Part shown: positions 24,746 to 35,344 of the stretch, in pieces
Layout of the letters: each line of letters begins with the position of its first letter
Numbering within the stretch: the first letter of the stretch is position 1
Source of the DNA: Ochotona curzoniae
Taxonomy: Eukaryota > Chordata > Mammalia > Lagomorpha > Ochotonidae
Direction of reading: 5' to 3'
NCBI RefSeq assembly: GCF_017591425.1
Contig: NW_024465434.1
Span: forward strand, 1,488,001 to 1,552,000
Length of the DNA stretch: 64,000 nucleotides
Notes under the pieces: generated by a model
What the model was told of the DNA's origin: nothing
The model's database searches: none
Seen by the model: only the letters and a program-made list of their open reading frames with translations
Position numbers and translations under genes: made by a program

Positions 24746-25581
24746 AGAAACATACTACCTGGAAAACTTGTTCAAATCTTAATCTCCTTGGCAATATGAT
24801 GAAACTTGTTAAAGTCTGCTGAGTATGGCCAAACGTTAAGTTGCATCCTGGGGAACTTTATGTCTGCATCAGAGGGTCTGTACAGCAGGGTAATTGTTAG
24901 GGTCGAAAGGTAGAGTCCAACTAAGATGATTAACAATACATTTCATACAGAGAGCACACAAGAGCAATTAACATAATGAAGAAAATTAAGCTTACGTGCA
25001 CTACATTTTGCGCATGATGAGCGTTAACTCGAGAGTTAAATTGCTTCAGCGATGCCACATGAAAAGCTCTGCTGAACGTTCGGCCATTCCTTCCTAAAAA
25101 CTTTGATCACATCATCACCGTCCCATCCTTTAGAATACATCCAAACTCTGCTTTTCCGAGACCAATTTTCTAATTCATTAAACTCACACCTTGTCACCAC
25201 TCCTGAAAAGTCTTTCTCAACAGCCCAAATCTATAAATATCTCCATTCTCCTTGGAGCTGCTCATATTTCTTATCTTGTGTGCCAATCTTTTGGCAATAC
25301 TCCGCAACATGCTTGTTGGAAATGTGTAAAGTATATGCCAACAAACCTAAATGAATATTGGCTTGATCTTTTTGTCCCTATGTGTCTTCTGTGGTAACAT
25401 CTCCCAAATCAATGAGTGAAGGTGATTCATTGACCCAACGATTGCTTCCCCTCTGAATGATATCCCAGGATACTAGTAAGGTACATTTCCAGAGGAAGCT
25501 GAGTGCTTGCTTTTGCTCCTTTTGTGTTTTTAAAGAGTGTACTGCTGATATCCTTCAAAGGCCCTGAAAAAGGATTCTTGA
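24746..25581. other. Unassigned non-coding DNA
   Basis: No gene or element recognised. Small open frames at 25103-25397 lack motifs. Confidence 0.45.
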
Positions 25582-25620
25582 GGGGCTAGCACTGTGGTGA
25601 AGTGAGTTGAGCTACTCTTA

Positions 25621-26031
25621 AGGAAATGAGACCACTGCAGACCTGGTCACCACTTGCAGGAAGGAAATAACCTTGACTCTAGAGGGCATCAGCCAGGATT
25701 TCCAATGGCTGAGCCCTGATTGACTCCTGTCACAAGGTTTTATAGGGTAAGATCACTGGGTTCTGTGACGCAGGAACAGTCAAGCAGGGAGAGACAGAAG
25801 CAAAGACTCAGCTGTTAGCCTTGGGCTGTCAAAACACCACCATTCAGATTCCAGCACTTCCTATGAATTCAGTTGTTATCTTAGTGTCCATGGTTCTGGC
25901 CTTGTCCCTCTTGACTCAAGTAAGATCATCTCCCGTGTCCACCGGGCAAGCAGTCCTCCTGTGTCCCAGGTCTGAATTTGTTTTTTCTGTGAGGCCTACT
26001 CGCAAGCCTGCTTTTTCCCTTCACCACCGTC
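25621..26031. mobile_element. Unclassified ~410-bp insertion inside a CSINE2
   Basis: This block separates two halves of one CSINE2 and so must have arrived later. It is not SINE- or L1-like, has no A-tail, and contains 'gttttatagggtaagatc' and several CpGs near the right end. Size would suit a solo LTR, but I find no certain TG...CA ends or TSD. Family unknown. Confidence 0.6.
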
Positions 26032-26242
26032 GGAGATGCCAGCATCCCACATCTGAGCATGGCTCGAGTTCTGGTTGCTCAGCTTTCTATTAAATTTCCC
26101 ACGAATGGGCTTGGGAAGGCAGCACCAAGTGGCAGATGGCAGAGGTTTGTGGGCCCCTGACACCCATGTGGGAGACCAAGACGGAGATCCCAGCTGCTGG
26201 CTTTCCTCTGTCCTGATCTGGCTGTTAAAGCTATCCTGAGAA

Positions 26243-26301
26243 CAGATGGAAGGTCTGTTTCTCTCTTGCCCAGCAGATGGAAGGTCTGTTTCTCTCTTGC
26301 C
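26243..26301. repeat. 28-bp direct duplication in CSINE2 tail
   Basis: The segment beginning 'cagatggaaggtctgtttct' at 26243 is repeated at 26274 (period 31 bp), within the 3' pyrimidine-rich part of the CSINE2. Confidence 0.95.
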
Positions 26302-26527
26302 CTCTCTTCCTCTCTCTCTCCTCTTGTGTGTGTGTCTCTCTCTCTACCACTCTTCCTTTCAAATGAACAAAATCTCTCTTCAAAAGATAAAAGTAAGAAA
26401 AAGTTTGCAATGGGGACATCTGCACTTGTACTCCAGCACACCATTGGTATTTACGTAATAGTCATCTTACCTTTAACACATTTCATGGACTGGTATTGTA
26501 TCTTAGCACAGTAAGCTCCTCCTCTGA

Positions 26528-26790
26528 TGCTGACATCTCATACGAGCCACAGTTTGAAACTGAGCTGCTCCACTTAAGATCCAGCTCCCTGCTTATGTGC
26601 CTTGGAAAGTAGCTGAAAATGGTTTAAGTATTTGGGCTTCTGTATCCATGTGGGAGACTTGGAAAAAGCTCCAGACTACTGAGTGAGCCCTGGGCATTGT
26701 GGAGTTTTGGAGAGTGAACCAGTGAGTGGAAGATTCTATCTCTCCTCTCTTTGTAACTCTGACTTTCAAATAAATTATCATTATTTTTAA
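26528..26790 (+). mobile_element. CSINE, diverged
   Basis: 'gctgctccacttaagatcca', 'gtgccttggaaagtagctga', 'atgtgggagacttgg' and tail 'ctttcaaataaattatca'. Head degraded. Confidence 0.82.
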
Positions 26791-26828
26791 TACCCATACC
26801 AGTTTTCCTCTTGTAGTTCAAGAGATCT

Positions 26829-27160
26829 GGGCCCAGCACGGTAGCCTAGGGTAAAGTCCTTGCCTTGCACGTGCCAGAATCCCATATTGGTACTAATTCT
26901 AATCCTAGCAGCCTCGCTTCCCATCCAGTTCCCTGCTTGTGGCCTGGGAAAGCAGTTGAGGATGGCCAAAGTCTTGGAACCCTGCACCCATATGGGAGAC
27001 CAGAAAGAAGCTCCAGGCTCCTAGTTTCAGATCAGCCCAGCTCTGGCCATTGCGGTAACTTGGGGAGTGAATCATTAGATGGATGATCTTCCTTTCTCTC
27101 TCTCCCTCTCTCTGTATATCTGCCTTTCCAATAAAAATAAATAAATCTTTTTTTTTTTTA
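26829..27160 (+). mobile_element. Full-length CSINE
   Basis: 'gggcccagcacggtagccta' head, complete body, tail 'ccaataaaaataaataaatc' followed by T10 and 'aaagagag'. No clean TSD. Confidence 0.92.
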
Positions 27161-27275
27161 AAGAGAGAAAATGAGTTCTTTGCCAGAATCTGGAAAACAC
27201 TGTACAATTCAAAGCTTGGCAAGCTGGAATTAATTTGGATGTATGAATCTCTTTCCTTCCTATCTATCTTTAAAT

Positions 27276-27277
<2 letters not shown>

Positions 27278-27342
<65 letters not shown>
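27278..27342. repeat. (CT)n(CA)n compound microsatellite
   Basis: A CT tract of about 16 units runs directly into a CA tract of about 16 units. Two overlapping open frames through it are artefacts. Confidence 0.97.
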
Positions 27343-27343
<1 letters not shown>

Positions 27344-27647
27344 TTACCAGGAAAGAAATATACCAATTCTGCAATTCTACAAGAAAGCTGAAGCAGTGAA
27401 AGCTGAAGCCGTGAATTTAAAGTCCACCTTTCCTAAAGTGCAAAAAAGGCAGATAACAGGGAGATGAAATCAAGGGAAGATGAAGAGAGAGAGAAAAAAA
27501 ACCTCTCAATCTACCTATCCATAAAAATAATTATATCTGCAATCTCACAAATCAATAAAGCAATAGAAGGACTGTTACACATTTTCCTAACTGGTTTGTG
27601 CTGGGTTTGGGTTTTGTCCTTTGTAACACAGACATTCATCACAAGAG
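27343..27647. other. Unassigned non-coding DNA
   Basis: Nothing recognised; a small direct repeat 'gctgaagcagtgaaagctga' region lies near 27387. Confidence 0.45.
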
Positions 27648-27955
27648 ATGGGCATTTAGCACAGGGGCTGCAATACTGCTTGGGAAACCTCTAATCCTAT
27701 ATAAGAGAGTGTGGGTTTGAGGTCCTACTGATCCTGGATTGAGCTTCCTACCAATGTTTCCTGGGACTCGGCTGAGTTTGTACCTTCCACATGTGAAATC
27801 TGGATTGAGTTAAAGGACCCAACTGTAGGCCAGGTCGAGCTCTGTCTGTAGCTGACACTGCAGAAGTCAATAGGCAGACAAGAGATCTGACTCTCTCCAT
27901 CTCTCTGTACCTTTTACACAAATAATAGAAATGAATAAAAATCAAAAGTTTTAAT
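27648..27955 (+). mobile_element. CSINE2, diverged
   Basis: 'gggcatttagcacaggggct' head, 'gagtgtgggtttgaggtcct' B-box region, 'tgagcttcctaccaatgt' and tail 'gaaatgaataaaaatcaaa'. Confidence 0.75.
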
Positions 27956-28384
27956 CTGTATGCTCTTTCATTGGGTGCTTTTCAGTTTTAACTTAATTTA
28001 ATTATTGTGCAGTGATATTTTCTGACAGCTTGGTTTTTTTTTTTTTAATTTTGCTCTAATGTTTTCCTAAACTGTCTTCATATTCAGATTTCATCTCCCT
28101 CAGAAGAAAACAAATAGTCATTCAGAGATGATAAAAGTCAGGGATACATGATTAGAACCATGGTAAGTTTTTTCACATGCTCAACAAAATAGACAATCTG
28201 ATTAAAGTAGTTGATGCATTGTGAAAGTAACATTTTTTTTCCTCCTTCTTCAGGTTCTTTATATTTTGGGACTAATCTTTGGATAGAATTCATAGTCCAT
28301 ATGGATATGATCAATGCCTATCCTTAAAACTGTGTATGCAAAATTGAAAGGCACAGTTACAACATTGAATAAGCATTGTAGAAG
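27956..28384. other. Unassigned non-coding DNA
   Basis: No gene or element recognised; one T13 run near 28035. Confidence 0.45.
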
Positions 28385-28490
28385 GATGTTAAACCCATCT
28401 TGCAGTTTTAAAGATTATGGGAGAGAGAGGTTAAAAGAAGTACAGTGAACCAGGAAGAATTAAAGCACAGAATCTTAAAGTCCCTAAAAT
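28385..28490 (-). mobile_element. Probable MIR SINE, antisense
   Basis: 'aaacccatcttgcagtttta' followed by 'gagagagaggttaaaagaag' matches the antisense MIR core ('attttacagatgagg...agaggttaagt'). Short and diverged. Confidence 0.5.
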
Positions 28491-28964
28491 GAGTTTTTTT
28501 TTAATATTCAAAAAATAAAATCAACAAATTTAAAACATTCTTATTTAAAATTAACAAAATTTCCTATTAAAAATTGGCACTCAAGACAGTAAAATTACTA
28601 TCCTTCATAGGATTTGCCAGATTATCATAGAATGATGATTAAAATCCATTATAAAGCATTTCTGATCAGCAAACATATTTGTGGCTATTTTTGTGAAAAT
28701 TTACAGAAAGAAATTAACTTGTCTTGATATTATATAGCAACCCAAGATTTTCTGAGTAGCTGATGTGATTTAGCAGATGACTCAAATGTTATTGAGCTCT
28801 AGAGTGGTTAGTGGTTTTATAACCCTAATTCAAGCAGAACCAATCTGAAAGTTTCTCTAGCATTAATGTGACTAAGATGGAAATCATCATTTTTCCATGA
28901 ATTCATTAATTGCATTCCCAGAAGTTGGAGAGAGTATTGCTATTAGCATGTAATGGGAGACTCA
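28491..28964. other. Unassigned non-coding DNA
   Basis: AT-rich; nothing recognised. Confidence 0.45.
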
Positions 28965-29350
28965 CAAAACTGCATACAGTGCTTCTCACTCTTTGCCTTT
29001 CACGGTTTCAGTTATTCTTGCTTAACTTCAGTCTGAAAGTATTACAGGTAGATAGAAATAAACGATCCACAAGCTTGCCGTTGTGGACCATTCTGCTCTG
29101 TCCCACCTGGGTGGGAATCGTTGCCTTGTGCAGTGTGTCCAGGCTCAAGGGGCCACCTGCGCTGTAATCACTCAGCAAGCAGCTTGTTTATCACTGCAGC
29201 CACTGTGGGCTTTGGCATCACAGGGCTCGCCTCCAGGGAATCTGAACCGTCCTTATTAATGCCTCTAATGCACAGAAGTAGCGGTTTTGTCAATTTGGAT
29301 ATGCAAGCAAACAAATACAAGCCAGAAAGTGCTTTCTTGGAGTAGAAAAG
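28965..29350 (+). mobile_element. Tigger-type (pogo) DNA transposon fossil
   Basis: 'ttcacggtttcagttattct', 'gtctgaaagtattacagg', 'agaaataaacgatccaca', 'ctctgtcccacctgggtg' and 'caatttggatatgcaagc' follow the 5' portion of a mammalian Tigger element. They reach the start of the degraded transposase gene near 29255. Only the 5' part remains, and there is no open transposase frame. Confidence 0.68.
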
Positions 29351-29474
29351 GGTGAAAATTATCAGCTGATAGGGAAACAAAAAGAAATTTTATAATAAAT
29401 TGAAAAGGATCTGCACTTTGAATAAGCTTCTCTCTCTCTTTCTTTCTCTTTCTCTAAGAAATCATTATTTAGCT

Positions 29475-29802
29475 GCAAGTGTTGTGCCACTGTGGATTAA
29501 GCAGCCATCTACAACGCCAGTAATCCCGTATGAGTGCTGGTTCCAGTCTAGCTGCTTCACCTCTAGTGCAGTTCTCTTCTAACGTGCCTAGGAAATGCAG
29601 CTGAAGATGGCCCAAGTTCCTGGGACCCTGCCGCCCATGTAGGGAATCAAATGGAGTCCCCAGCTCTGCCTAACCACAGTCGTTGAGGTAATTAAGGAGT
29701 GAACAGATAGAACATCTCTTTCTCTGACTCTTTCCCCAACTCTCTCTTTCTCTCTTTCTGTCTCTCTGATAGCCCTGGTTTTCAATGAAAAAAAAAAAAA
29801 AA
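29475..29802 (+). mobile_element. CSINE2, left arm of a tail-to-tail inverted pair
   Basis: 'gcaagtgttgtgccactgtg' head, 'gcagctgaagatggcccaag', 'ctttccccaactctctcttt' and A15 tail ending at 29804. Confidence 0.87.
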
Positions 29803-30094
29803 ACTATTTGAAAGAGAGGGATAAACAGAGAGGCATACAGAGAAAGATTTTTCAACTACTCGCTCAGTCTCTCAAATTCTTTCCACAGCGGATGCTGGAC
29901 CAAGCTTAAGCCAGAGGCTTGGATTCAATTCAGTTCTTCCAAACAGGTAGCAGGAAAGTACTTGAACCATCATCTGTTGCTCCGATGGTGCGCATGAACA
30001 GAAAACTGGAGTCGGTAGCTAGGAGGATTTGAACCCAATTGCTTGGAAAGGCATCCGAAGCAACGTTTTAATTCTGTCTCAGACACTCGCCCCA
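29803..30094 (-). mobile_element. CSINE2, right arm of the inverted pair
   Basis: Begins 'actatttgaaagagagggat' directly after the A-tail of its neighbour, and ends with the head at 'agacactcgcccc'. Tail-to-tail arrangement could fold into a long imperfect hairpin in RNA. Confidence 0.83.
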
Positions 30095-30358
30095 CAATGA
30101 GTCATTTGCCTATGAAACTATGAATGAAACAATTTTATACTAGTTTTTGTTGTTACACCTCAAATTGCAAATTATAATTGTTTTATTCATTATTTTTATT
30201 TAATATGAAGCCTATAAATTACCATAAATATACATGCACAGAAACACACGTAAGTATATAAACATGATGTATGCAGGCTTTGTTACTGCATGTATTTTCA
30301 GGTATTGACTGAAGGTCTGAAAATGTACCCTCAGGGATTGGAGATGCTGCTGTAATTA

Positions 30359-30663
30359 TTTTTTTTTTCTACAGACTTATTGATTTTTACTGAAAGAAGG
30401 AGTACAGAGAGAAAGATCTTCTGTCCTCTGGTTCACTCCCCAAGTTGCCACAATGGCCAGAGCTGAGCTGATCTGAGCCAGGAACTTCTGAGTCTCCTAT
30501 GTGAGAGCAGGGTCCCAAGGCTTTGGGCCGTCCTCAACTGCTTTCCCATGCGACAAGCAGGGAGCTGGATGGGAAGCGGGGCTGCTAGGATTAGACCTGG
30601 TGTCCGATATGGGATTCTGGCATGTGCGAGGCAGGTACTTTAGCTGCTAGGCCACTGGGCTGG
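30359..30663 (-). mobile_element. CSINE
   Basis: Minus-strand copy with 'acttattgatttttactgaa', 'gaaagatcttctgtcctctg', 'tgctttcccatgcgacaagc' and 'gctaggccactgggctgg'. Confidence 0.9.
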
Positions 30664-30811
30664 AGGCTGAGGCTTTGCATTATTTTTGAAGTAGAAGATG
30701 GAAAAAGTGTGAGTACTACAGACTTGTGTGAAAATTGTTTTGAGTGTTTTGCTTACTTTTCTATTTCCATGTGAATTTTGAGGTTAGTCTTTCAACTCTG
30801 TTTAAAACAGG

Positions 30812-30912
30812 TTTTATTTACTGATTGAATGACTGATTAAAGAGGCGATTAAAGAGCCGAATGCAGTGAGCATTCTTCCATCTGCTTCCCTAGTGGCTGC
30901 AATTGGTTTGGC
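30812..30912 (-). mobile_element. 3' third of a CSINE fused to a PSMC6 retrocopy
   Basis: 'cattcttccatctgcttccc' and 'tagtggctgcaattgg' are antisense CSINE. Reading on the minus strand, the SINE 3' part lies directly downstream of the PSMC6 fragment and runs to an A/T-rich tail. The SINE 5' half is absent on both sides, so this is not simply a SINE interrupted by a retrocopy. Confidence 0.75.
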
Positions 30913-31190
30913 TTTAACAATGGCAGCTTTAGCGATGAACTTTTCTTTAGTTAATTGCTTAAGTCCTTGACCCACAATCTGCCTAGCACCCTGTAAGGCC
31001 TTCAAACCATTTTCCAACTTCTCATACTGCTTGGTAAGTTCTTTCAGTTGTTCCCTTAGCTCCTCCAGATGATCATATATCTCCTTATGTTCCAGCAGCG
31101 TTGAGCAGTAGTCCTTGCATGCTTTATCTCCAGGGTCCGCCATAGCAAGGAGTCTGCCCTCACAGGAGATGCTGGGAGTACCTTTCCTTT
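30913..31190 (-). pseudogene. PSMC6: PSMC6 processed pseudogene, 5' end only
   Basis: On the minus strand the ATG at 31143 opens a frame matching the N-terminus of PSMC6 (Rpt4, a 26S proteasome AAA-ATPase) for about 73 residues, including '[14 protein letters not shown]' and '[16 protein letters not shown]'. This is the coiled-coil segment ahead of the OB and AAA domains; roughly three quarters of residues match by memory. Upstream bases also match the PSMC6 leader ('cccagcatctcctgtgag'). It is intronless and stops near residue 73 of about 389, then reads into CSINE sequence. The 109-codon frame that results is not expected to be functional. Confidence 0.9.
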
Positions 31191-31266
31191 TTTTTGCTAA
31201 AAAAAACCAAACTGTTCTTTTATATATATTTTTGGCATTTATTTGCTTTTTAAAAATCCAAACTTT

Positions 31267-31583
31267 GGGCCTAGCACAGTGGCCTAATCACTAAAGTCCT
31301 CACCTTGAAAGCGCCGGGATCCCATATGGGCACAGGTTCTAATCCCAACAGCCCTGCTTCCCATCTAGCTCTCTGCCTGTGGCCTGGGAAAGCAGTCGAG
31401 GACGGCCCAAAGCTTTGGGACCCTGCACCTGCGTGGCAGACCTGGAAGAAACTCCTGGCTCCTGGCTTCGGATTTGCTCAGCACCGGCCGTTGCACTCAC
31501 TTGGGGAATGAATCATTGGACAGATGATCTTCCTCTCTGTCTCTCCTCCTCTCTGTATATCTGCCTTTCCAATAAAAAATAAA
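31267..31583 (+). mobile_element. Full-length CSINE with short TSD
   Basis: Complete copy from 'gggcctagcacagtggccta' to 'ccaataaaaaataaatcc'. Flanked by 'aaatccaaa' (31254-31262 and near 31571), consistent with L1-mediated insertion. Confidence 0.92.
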
Positions 31584-31991
31584 TCCAAAATTTATAGATT
31601 GATTTTCTTTTTACTGTTTTCCTATTCTCTCTTTCACTATTTTTACACTTTTTTATTTTCTTCCCCTCCTTGACTTTGATTTACTTTGGTATCTTTTTCC
31701 CGGTTATCTTAGCTATACGTTTAGATTGTATATGTGAAGGTGTTTTCTTGCTGTTTTATACTCTTTCATGATTGTATATTTTCTTCCTGCTATTATTAAA
31801 TTTAACCTCATTTCATAAAGATTGACAGATACGTCTTCATTGTTATTCATCTCAAAGTATTCTGTGGTTGGTTTGTCAGTTTCTTTCATTGACTCACTGC
31901 TTATTTAACAGTGTGTTGTTTAATTCCCAGCTTTGTGAGCGCCCTACCTTATCCGTTACTATTTTGAAGAGCTTAAATTTATTTCAAATGC

Positions 31992-32328
31992 AATATACTC
32001 AGCCACACACACACATACACGCACACACACATACAGAGAGAAACAGAAAGAGGAGAGATAGAAAGACAGAGAGAGAGAAAGAAAGAATGCAGAGATTTTC
32101 CATCTGCTGGTTTATTCTCCCAGCACTGGAATTTTCTCTTGCCAGAAGCCTGGCACTCCGGTGAGGTTTCAGGGGTGCGAGTGCTGGGGCCACCTTCTGC
32201 TGCCTTCCCCTTAGCGTGTTAGCAGGGAGCTGGCTCACAAGTAGGGTACAGCAGATGGAAACTGGTGTTCACATGGGATGCTGCAGTTCCAAGTGCTGAC
32301 AGCCTGCTGCGCCACAACACCGGCCTCT
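31992..32328 (-). mobile_element. CSINE2 in the L1M
   Basis: Minus-strand copy whose tail has expanded into CA and GA runs (31999-32088), then 'catctgctggtttattctcc', 'gcagggagctggctcacaag' and the head 'gctgcgccacaacaccggcc'. Confidence 0.88.
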
Positions 32329-33234
32329 TCCCAGCTTTCATTACTGCTTGTTTGCAATGTTACTCTTTGTGGTTGAACAGCTCACTTGTATGCATGGTTT
32401 CTATGGTTTAGAATTTATTCAGATTTGTTTTGTGCAGTAGCACAAGGTAAGTCCTAGGAGAGGGTCCGTGTGCACTTGAGAAGAAGGTCTGTCATTCTAC
32501 AGTCAGGTGCAGTTTTCTCATCTCTTCAGTGTGGCTGATTTAATGTTCAAAGTTTGGGTTTTTTTCTGATCTCTAGTTAATTTTTAATTATGTGAAAGAA
32601 AATGGTATTTAAAAAGCTATTTAGTGCTGAATTGTCTGACCTCTCCTTGTTTTCTGTCAGTTTTTGCCCTGTGCCTTTTGGCCTGTTTGTTAGGGATGTC
32701 TCTACGTGCCATGTCTTCCTAATTGACTGACGCTCCGTTCTCCATACATCATACCATCAAGCCATCCCTCTTCATCAGCGGTGACATTTCTGAGTGTTAT
32801 TTTGATTGATATTGGTGTAGTCTTTCCAGATGTCTTGTCTGCCTGTTATTGTTTGTATGATGTATGAGAATCCTACTAAATTAAACTTATTGTGTCTTTT
32901 CTTCTGAAATGTGTTTCTGGTGGACAGCATATAACTGGACAATTCTTTATTATCTAGTCTGATATTTTCTGACTTTAGTTGTAATGTTTCATCTCTTACT
33001 ATTTAAAATAATGACTGTGTTATATCATCAGCTGTTATTTTGTTGTTTTATGTCTTATGTAGTTAATAGGACTCAATTTTTCTTTGTGCTTCATTTATTA
33101 TGTTTATTTTTGTGGTTCCTGAGATTATAATTAAAATCCTGGTTAATATCTTCTCATAAACATTTGTGTAGAAGTAGGCAAAATATGTTTCCAGTGCAAC
33201 TCAGTTTCTTTTATTTTCTTCTGATATTTTATCC

Positions 33235-33387
33235 TCCTTTGACTTGGATGAAGCTGCTGGCTCCTAGCTTTGTCTTGGCCTGGCACTGGTTATCGCGGCC
33301 ATTTAGGGAGGGAACCAGTGAGTGGAAGATCTCTCTGTCTCTCCCTCTGTAACTCTACCTTTCAGACAAATAAATAAAACTTTAAAA
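33235..33387 (+). mobile_element. 5'-truncated CSINE2 in the L1M
   Basis: Only the 3' half is present: 'gctgctggctcctagctttg', 'gaaccagtgagtggaagatc' and tail 'cagacaaataaataaaactt'. Confidence 0.82.
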
Positions 33388-33891
33388 TGTCTAGTTATAT
33401 TTACATTATATGTCACTTGAGATTCTTAGCAATGTAGAATTAGGGGTTTTTTGGTAAATTAAGTTTGTGAAAACTGGGATGATTTTTACTTTAAACACAG
33501 TGTCTGTCCCCTCCTCACTCCTTCTGGGATGCCTGCAGGCCGTGTTCTGACGTGTCCATTGTGTTACACAGATCTCTTGAGACCTTGTTTATCCTCCTTT
33601 CATTCTTATCTTTCTAAGACTAATATGTTCTATTACTTGTTCTCCCTTTTGGCTAATAAAAGACAATCTTGAGTCTTTCTGCTGAAGAGTTCATTGCAAT
33701 TATTTATCTATTCCATTACAGATTTTATGTATTTCTATTTTTTTTAACTTCACTCTGTAGATATTCTATCATTTGAGCACATACTTTATGCTTTCTTTAA
33801 TTATATGATGTTTTATAATTTAGCTGAATGCATTTATAATGGTACCCTAAATCCATAGGAAGCTCTATTTATGAGTTTACTTAGGTACCAT

Positions 33892-34237
33892 TATTTTTTT
33901 TAATTTTACTTTATTTGCAAAACACACTGAGAGAGAGAGAGCATGAGAAAATGAGAGCGAGAGCAAGAGAGAGAGAGATCTTCCACCTGCTACTTCTCTA
34001 GCCAAGTGGCCTAATGGCCAAGGATTGGGCACAGTAAAACAAGTTTCTAGGAGCTTCTTCCAGGCCTCCCATATGGACGCTGGGGTCCAAGGACTTGGAC
34101 CTTTTTTCACTGCTTTAAGCAGACCATCAGCAGAAACCTGGACATGAACTGGAACAACTGGGACAGGAATTGGCCACCCATATGGGATGCCAATATCACA
34201 GACTGTGGCATAACCCACTACACACAATGCCTTCCAC
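33892..34237 (-). mobile_element. CSINE2 in the L1M, with TSD
   Basis: Minus-strand copy with a GA-expanded tail region (33930-33978), 'catatgggatgccaatatca' and 'cataacccactacacacaat'. Flanked by 'acttaggtaccat' (33879-33891) and 'acttaggtactat' (34237-34249). Confidence 0.88.
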
Positions 34238-34435
34238 TTAGGTACTATCCTGATGACTTTTTTTTTTTTTTGCTCTCTTTTATGGGCCATATTTTCATTT
34301 TTCTTGGATGTTTTTTAAGGTTCTGTTGAAAACTGCAGATTTAAGATAATCTTTTGTTATGGATAATACAATTATTTGTTGTATTTCTATTGCTCTAGTG
34401 TTTCTATTGCTGTAGTTATTTGTAATAGTATTTGA

Positions 34436-34625
34436 AACACACAATGACCAGGAAAGGCAGAGGTAGAGGTAGAGAGAGAGACAGAGACACAGAGAGGTCT
34501 TCCATACGCTGGTTCATTCTTCAGATGCCTGTGGCAGCTGGGGTTGGATTTGGCCAAAGTCAGGAACACAGATTCCATCTGAATCTCACCAATGTTCAGT
34601 GGCAAACGGACCACTAGGACCACCA
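34436..34625 (-). mobile_element. CSINE fragment, antisense
   Basis: 'gaggtcttccatacgctggt' and 'ggcagctggggttggatttg' mark the SINE 3' half; the rest fades after about 34600. Confidence 0.7.
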
Positions 34626-34993
34626 TCATTCAGTGCTATCGAAGTACAAAGTAGCAGGAAGTAGGATTGGAAGCTGCTAGAACAGCTAACTGCAAAGCTG
34701 TCAAAGGTGAGAAGTGACTTCCTAGACCAAGATTGTGACCAACAGGCTTAAGCTGGGGAAGCAAAGAGCCTCCCAGCTCCAGCGGCTGCTCATGTCATTG
34801 AGCTGGCCAGTGGGAAGAATGTAAGCAGTTAACATTGTAAGCAGTTAATATGGTTAACATTATTTCTGAAATAATTAAGCAAATCTGAGTCATTGTGGAT
34901 TTGAACCTAGGTATGAATGATTTTGTAAAGCAATCAAGTGATCGATGTGTAACAGCCACAAAACTGGACCACTGACCATCAGAAGTTGTTCTC

Positions 34994-35344
34994 ATGCTTG
35001 AATATTCAAGAAACACCTGCAGATATGACTCAGTAGGTTTTGTAGGGCCAAGGACAATATACTGCTACATTTCTAATTTCCTACATCACGAAGAAGTAGC
35101 TAGCAGTCTCAGTTGCTCAAAAGAACTACTTGCAAGATTTGCCACGGAGCAGTTCATTCACCTTGAAGATAGAGGTTCTCCATTAGTGTCTCCTCCCATT
35201 GAACCACACGGCGTTCCTGATGTTCCTATTGGCGTTTGTCACGTTGATCGAGTTGAGTTAAATTTGGACCCAGATTGGCTCATACCTGTTTTGAATCTGG
35301 CCTTAAATGTCCCTCTGTACTTCACGAATTACAACCTAACGTGA
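34994..35344 (+). other. Unexplained 116-codon open frame
   Basis: The frame runs from ATG 34994 to a stop at 35342-35344. It encodes a mixed-composition, non-repetitive protein with 'FLHHEEVASSLSCSKELL' and 'FIHLEDRGSPLVSPPIEPHG'. It has no signal peptide or obvious membrane segment and no domain I recognise. The same frame stays largely readable upstream to about 34850 with a few stops. Downstream, polyadenylation signals AATAAA lie near 35635 and 35645, but there is no A-tail. It retains several CpGs. It may be a decayed retrocopy of an unrecognised gene, an LTR-type repeat, or chance. Confidence 0.3.

Larger units (their letters stand above)
25582..26395 (+). mobile_element. CSINE2 split by an insertion
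   Basis: The head 'ggggctagcactgtggtgaa' to 'gttgagctactctta' (25582-25620) stops abruptly. The body resumes at 26032 with 'ggagatgccagcatcccaca', 'gcttgggaaggcagcac', 'cacccatgtgggagacc' and a tail 'cctttcaaatgaacaaaat'. The two pieces together make one CSINE2. Confidence 0.82.
31590..34425 (-). mobile_element. Old L1M, antisense, from ORF2 back to the 5'UTR
   Basis: Antisense L1 landmarks run in reverse order. 'catctcaaagtattctgtgg' (31848) and 'gtgtgcacttgagaagaagg' (32470) mark the ORF2 endonuclease region, as does 'tttctggtggacagcatata' (32913). 'cctcctcactccttctggga' (33511) marks the region of ORF1 or upstream. 'tgttgaaaactgcagattta' (34325) marks the 5'UTR. Three CSINEs have inserted into it at 31992, 33235 and 33892. 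The copy has no open ORF1 or ORF2. Confidence 0.75.

Noticed and set aside
26079..26444. 121-codon Arg/Glu-rich minus-strand frame
   Set aside because: Charge comes from the CT-rich tail of a CSINE2; no gene evidence.
33877..34290. 137-codon minus-strand frame
   Set aside because: Covers a CSINE2 inserted in an L1M; a repeat shadow.
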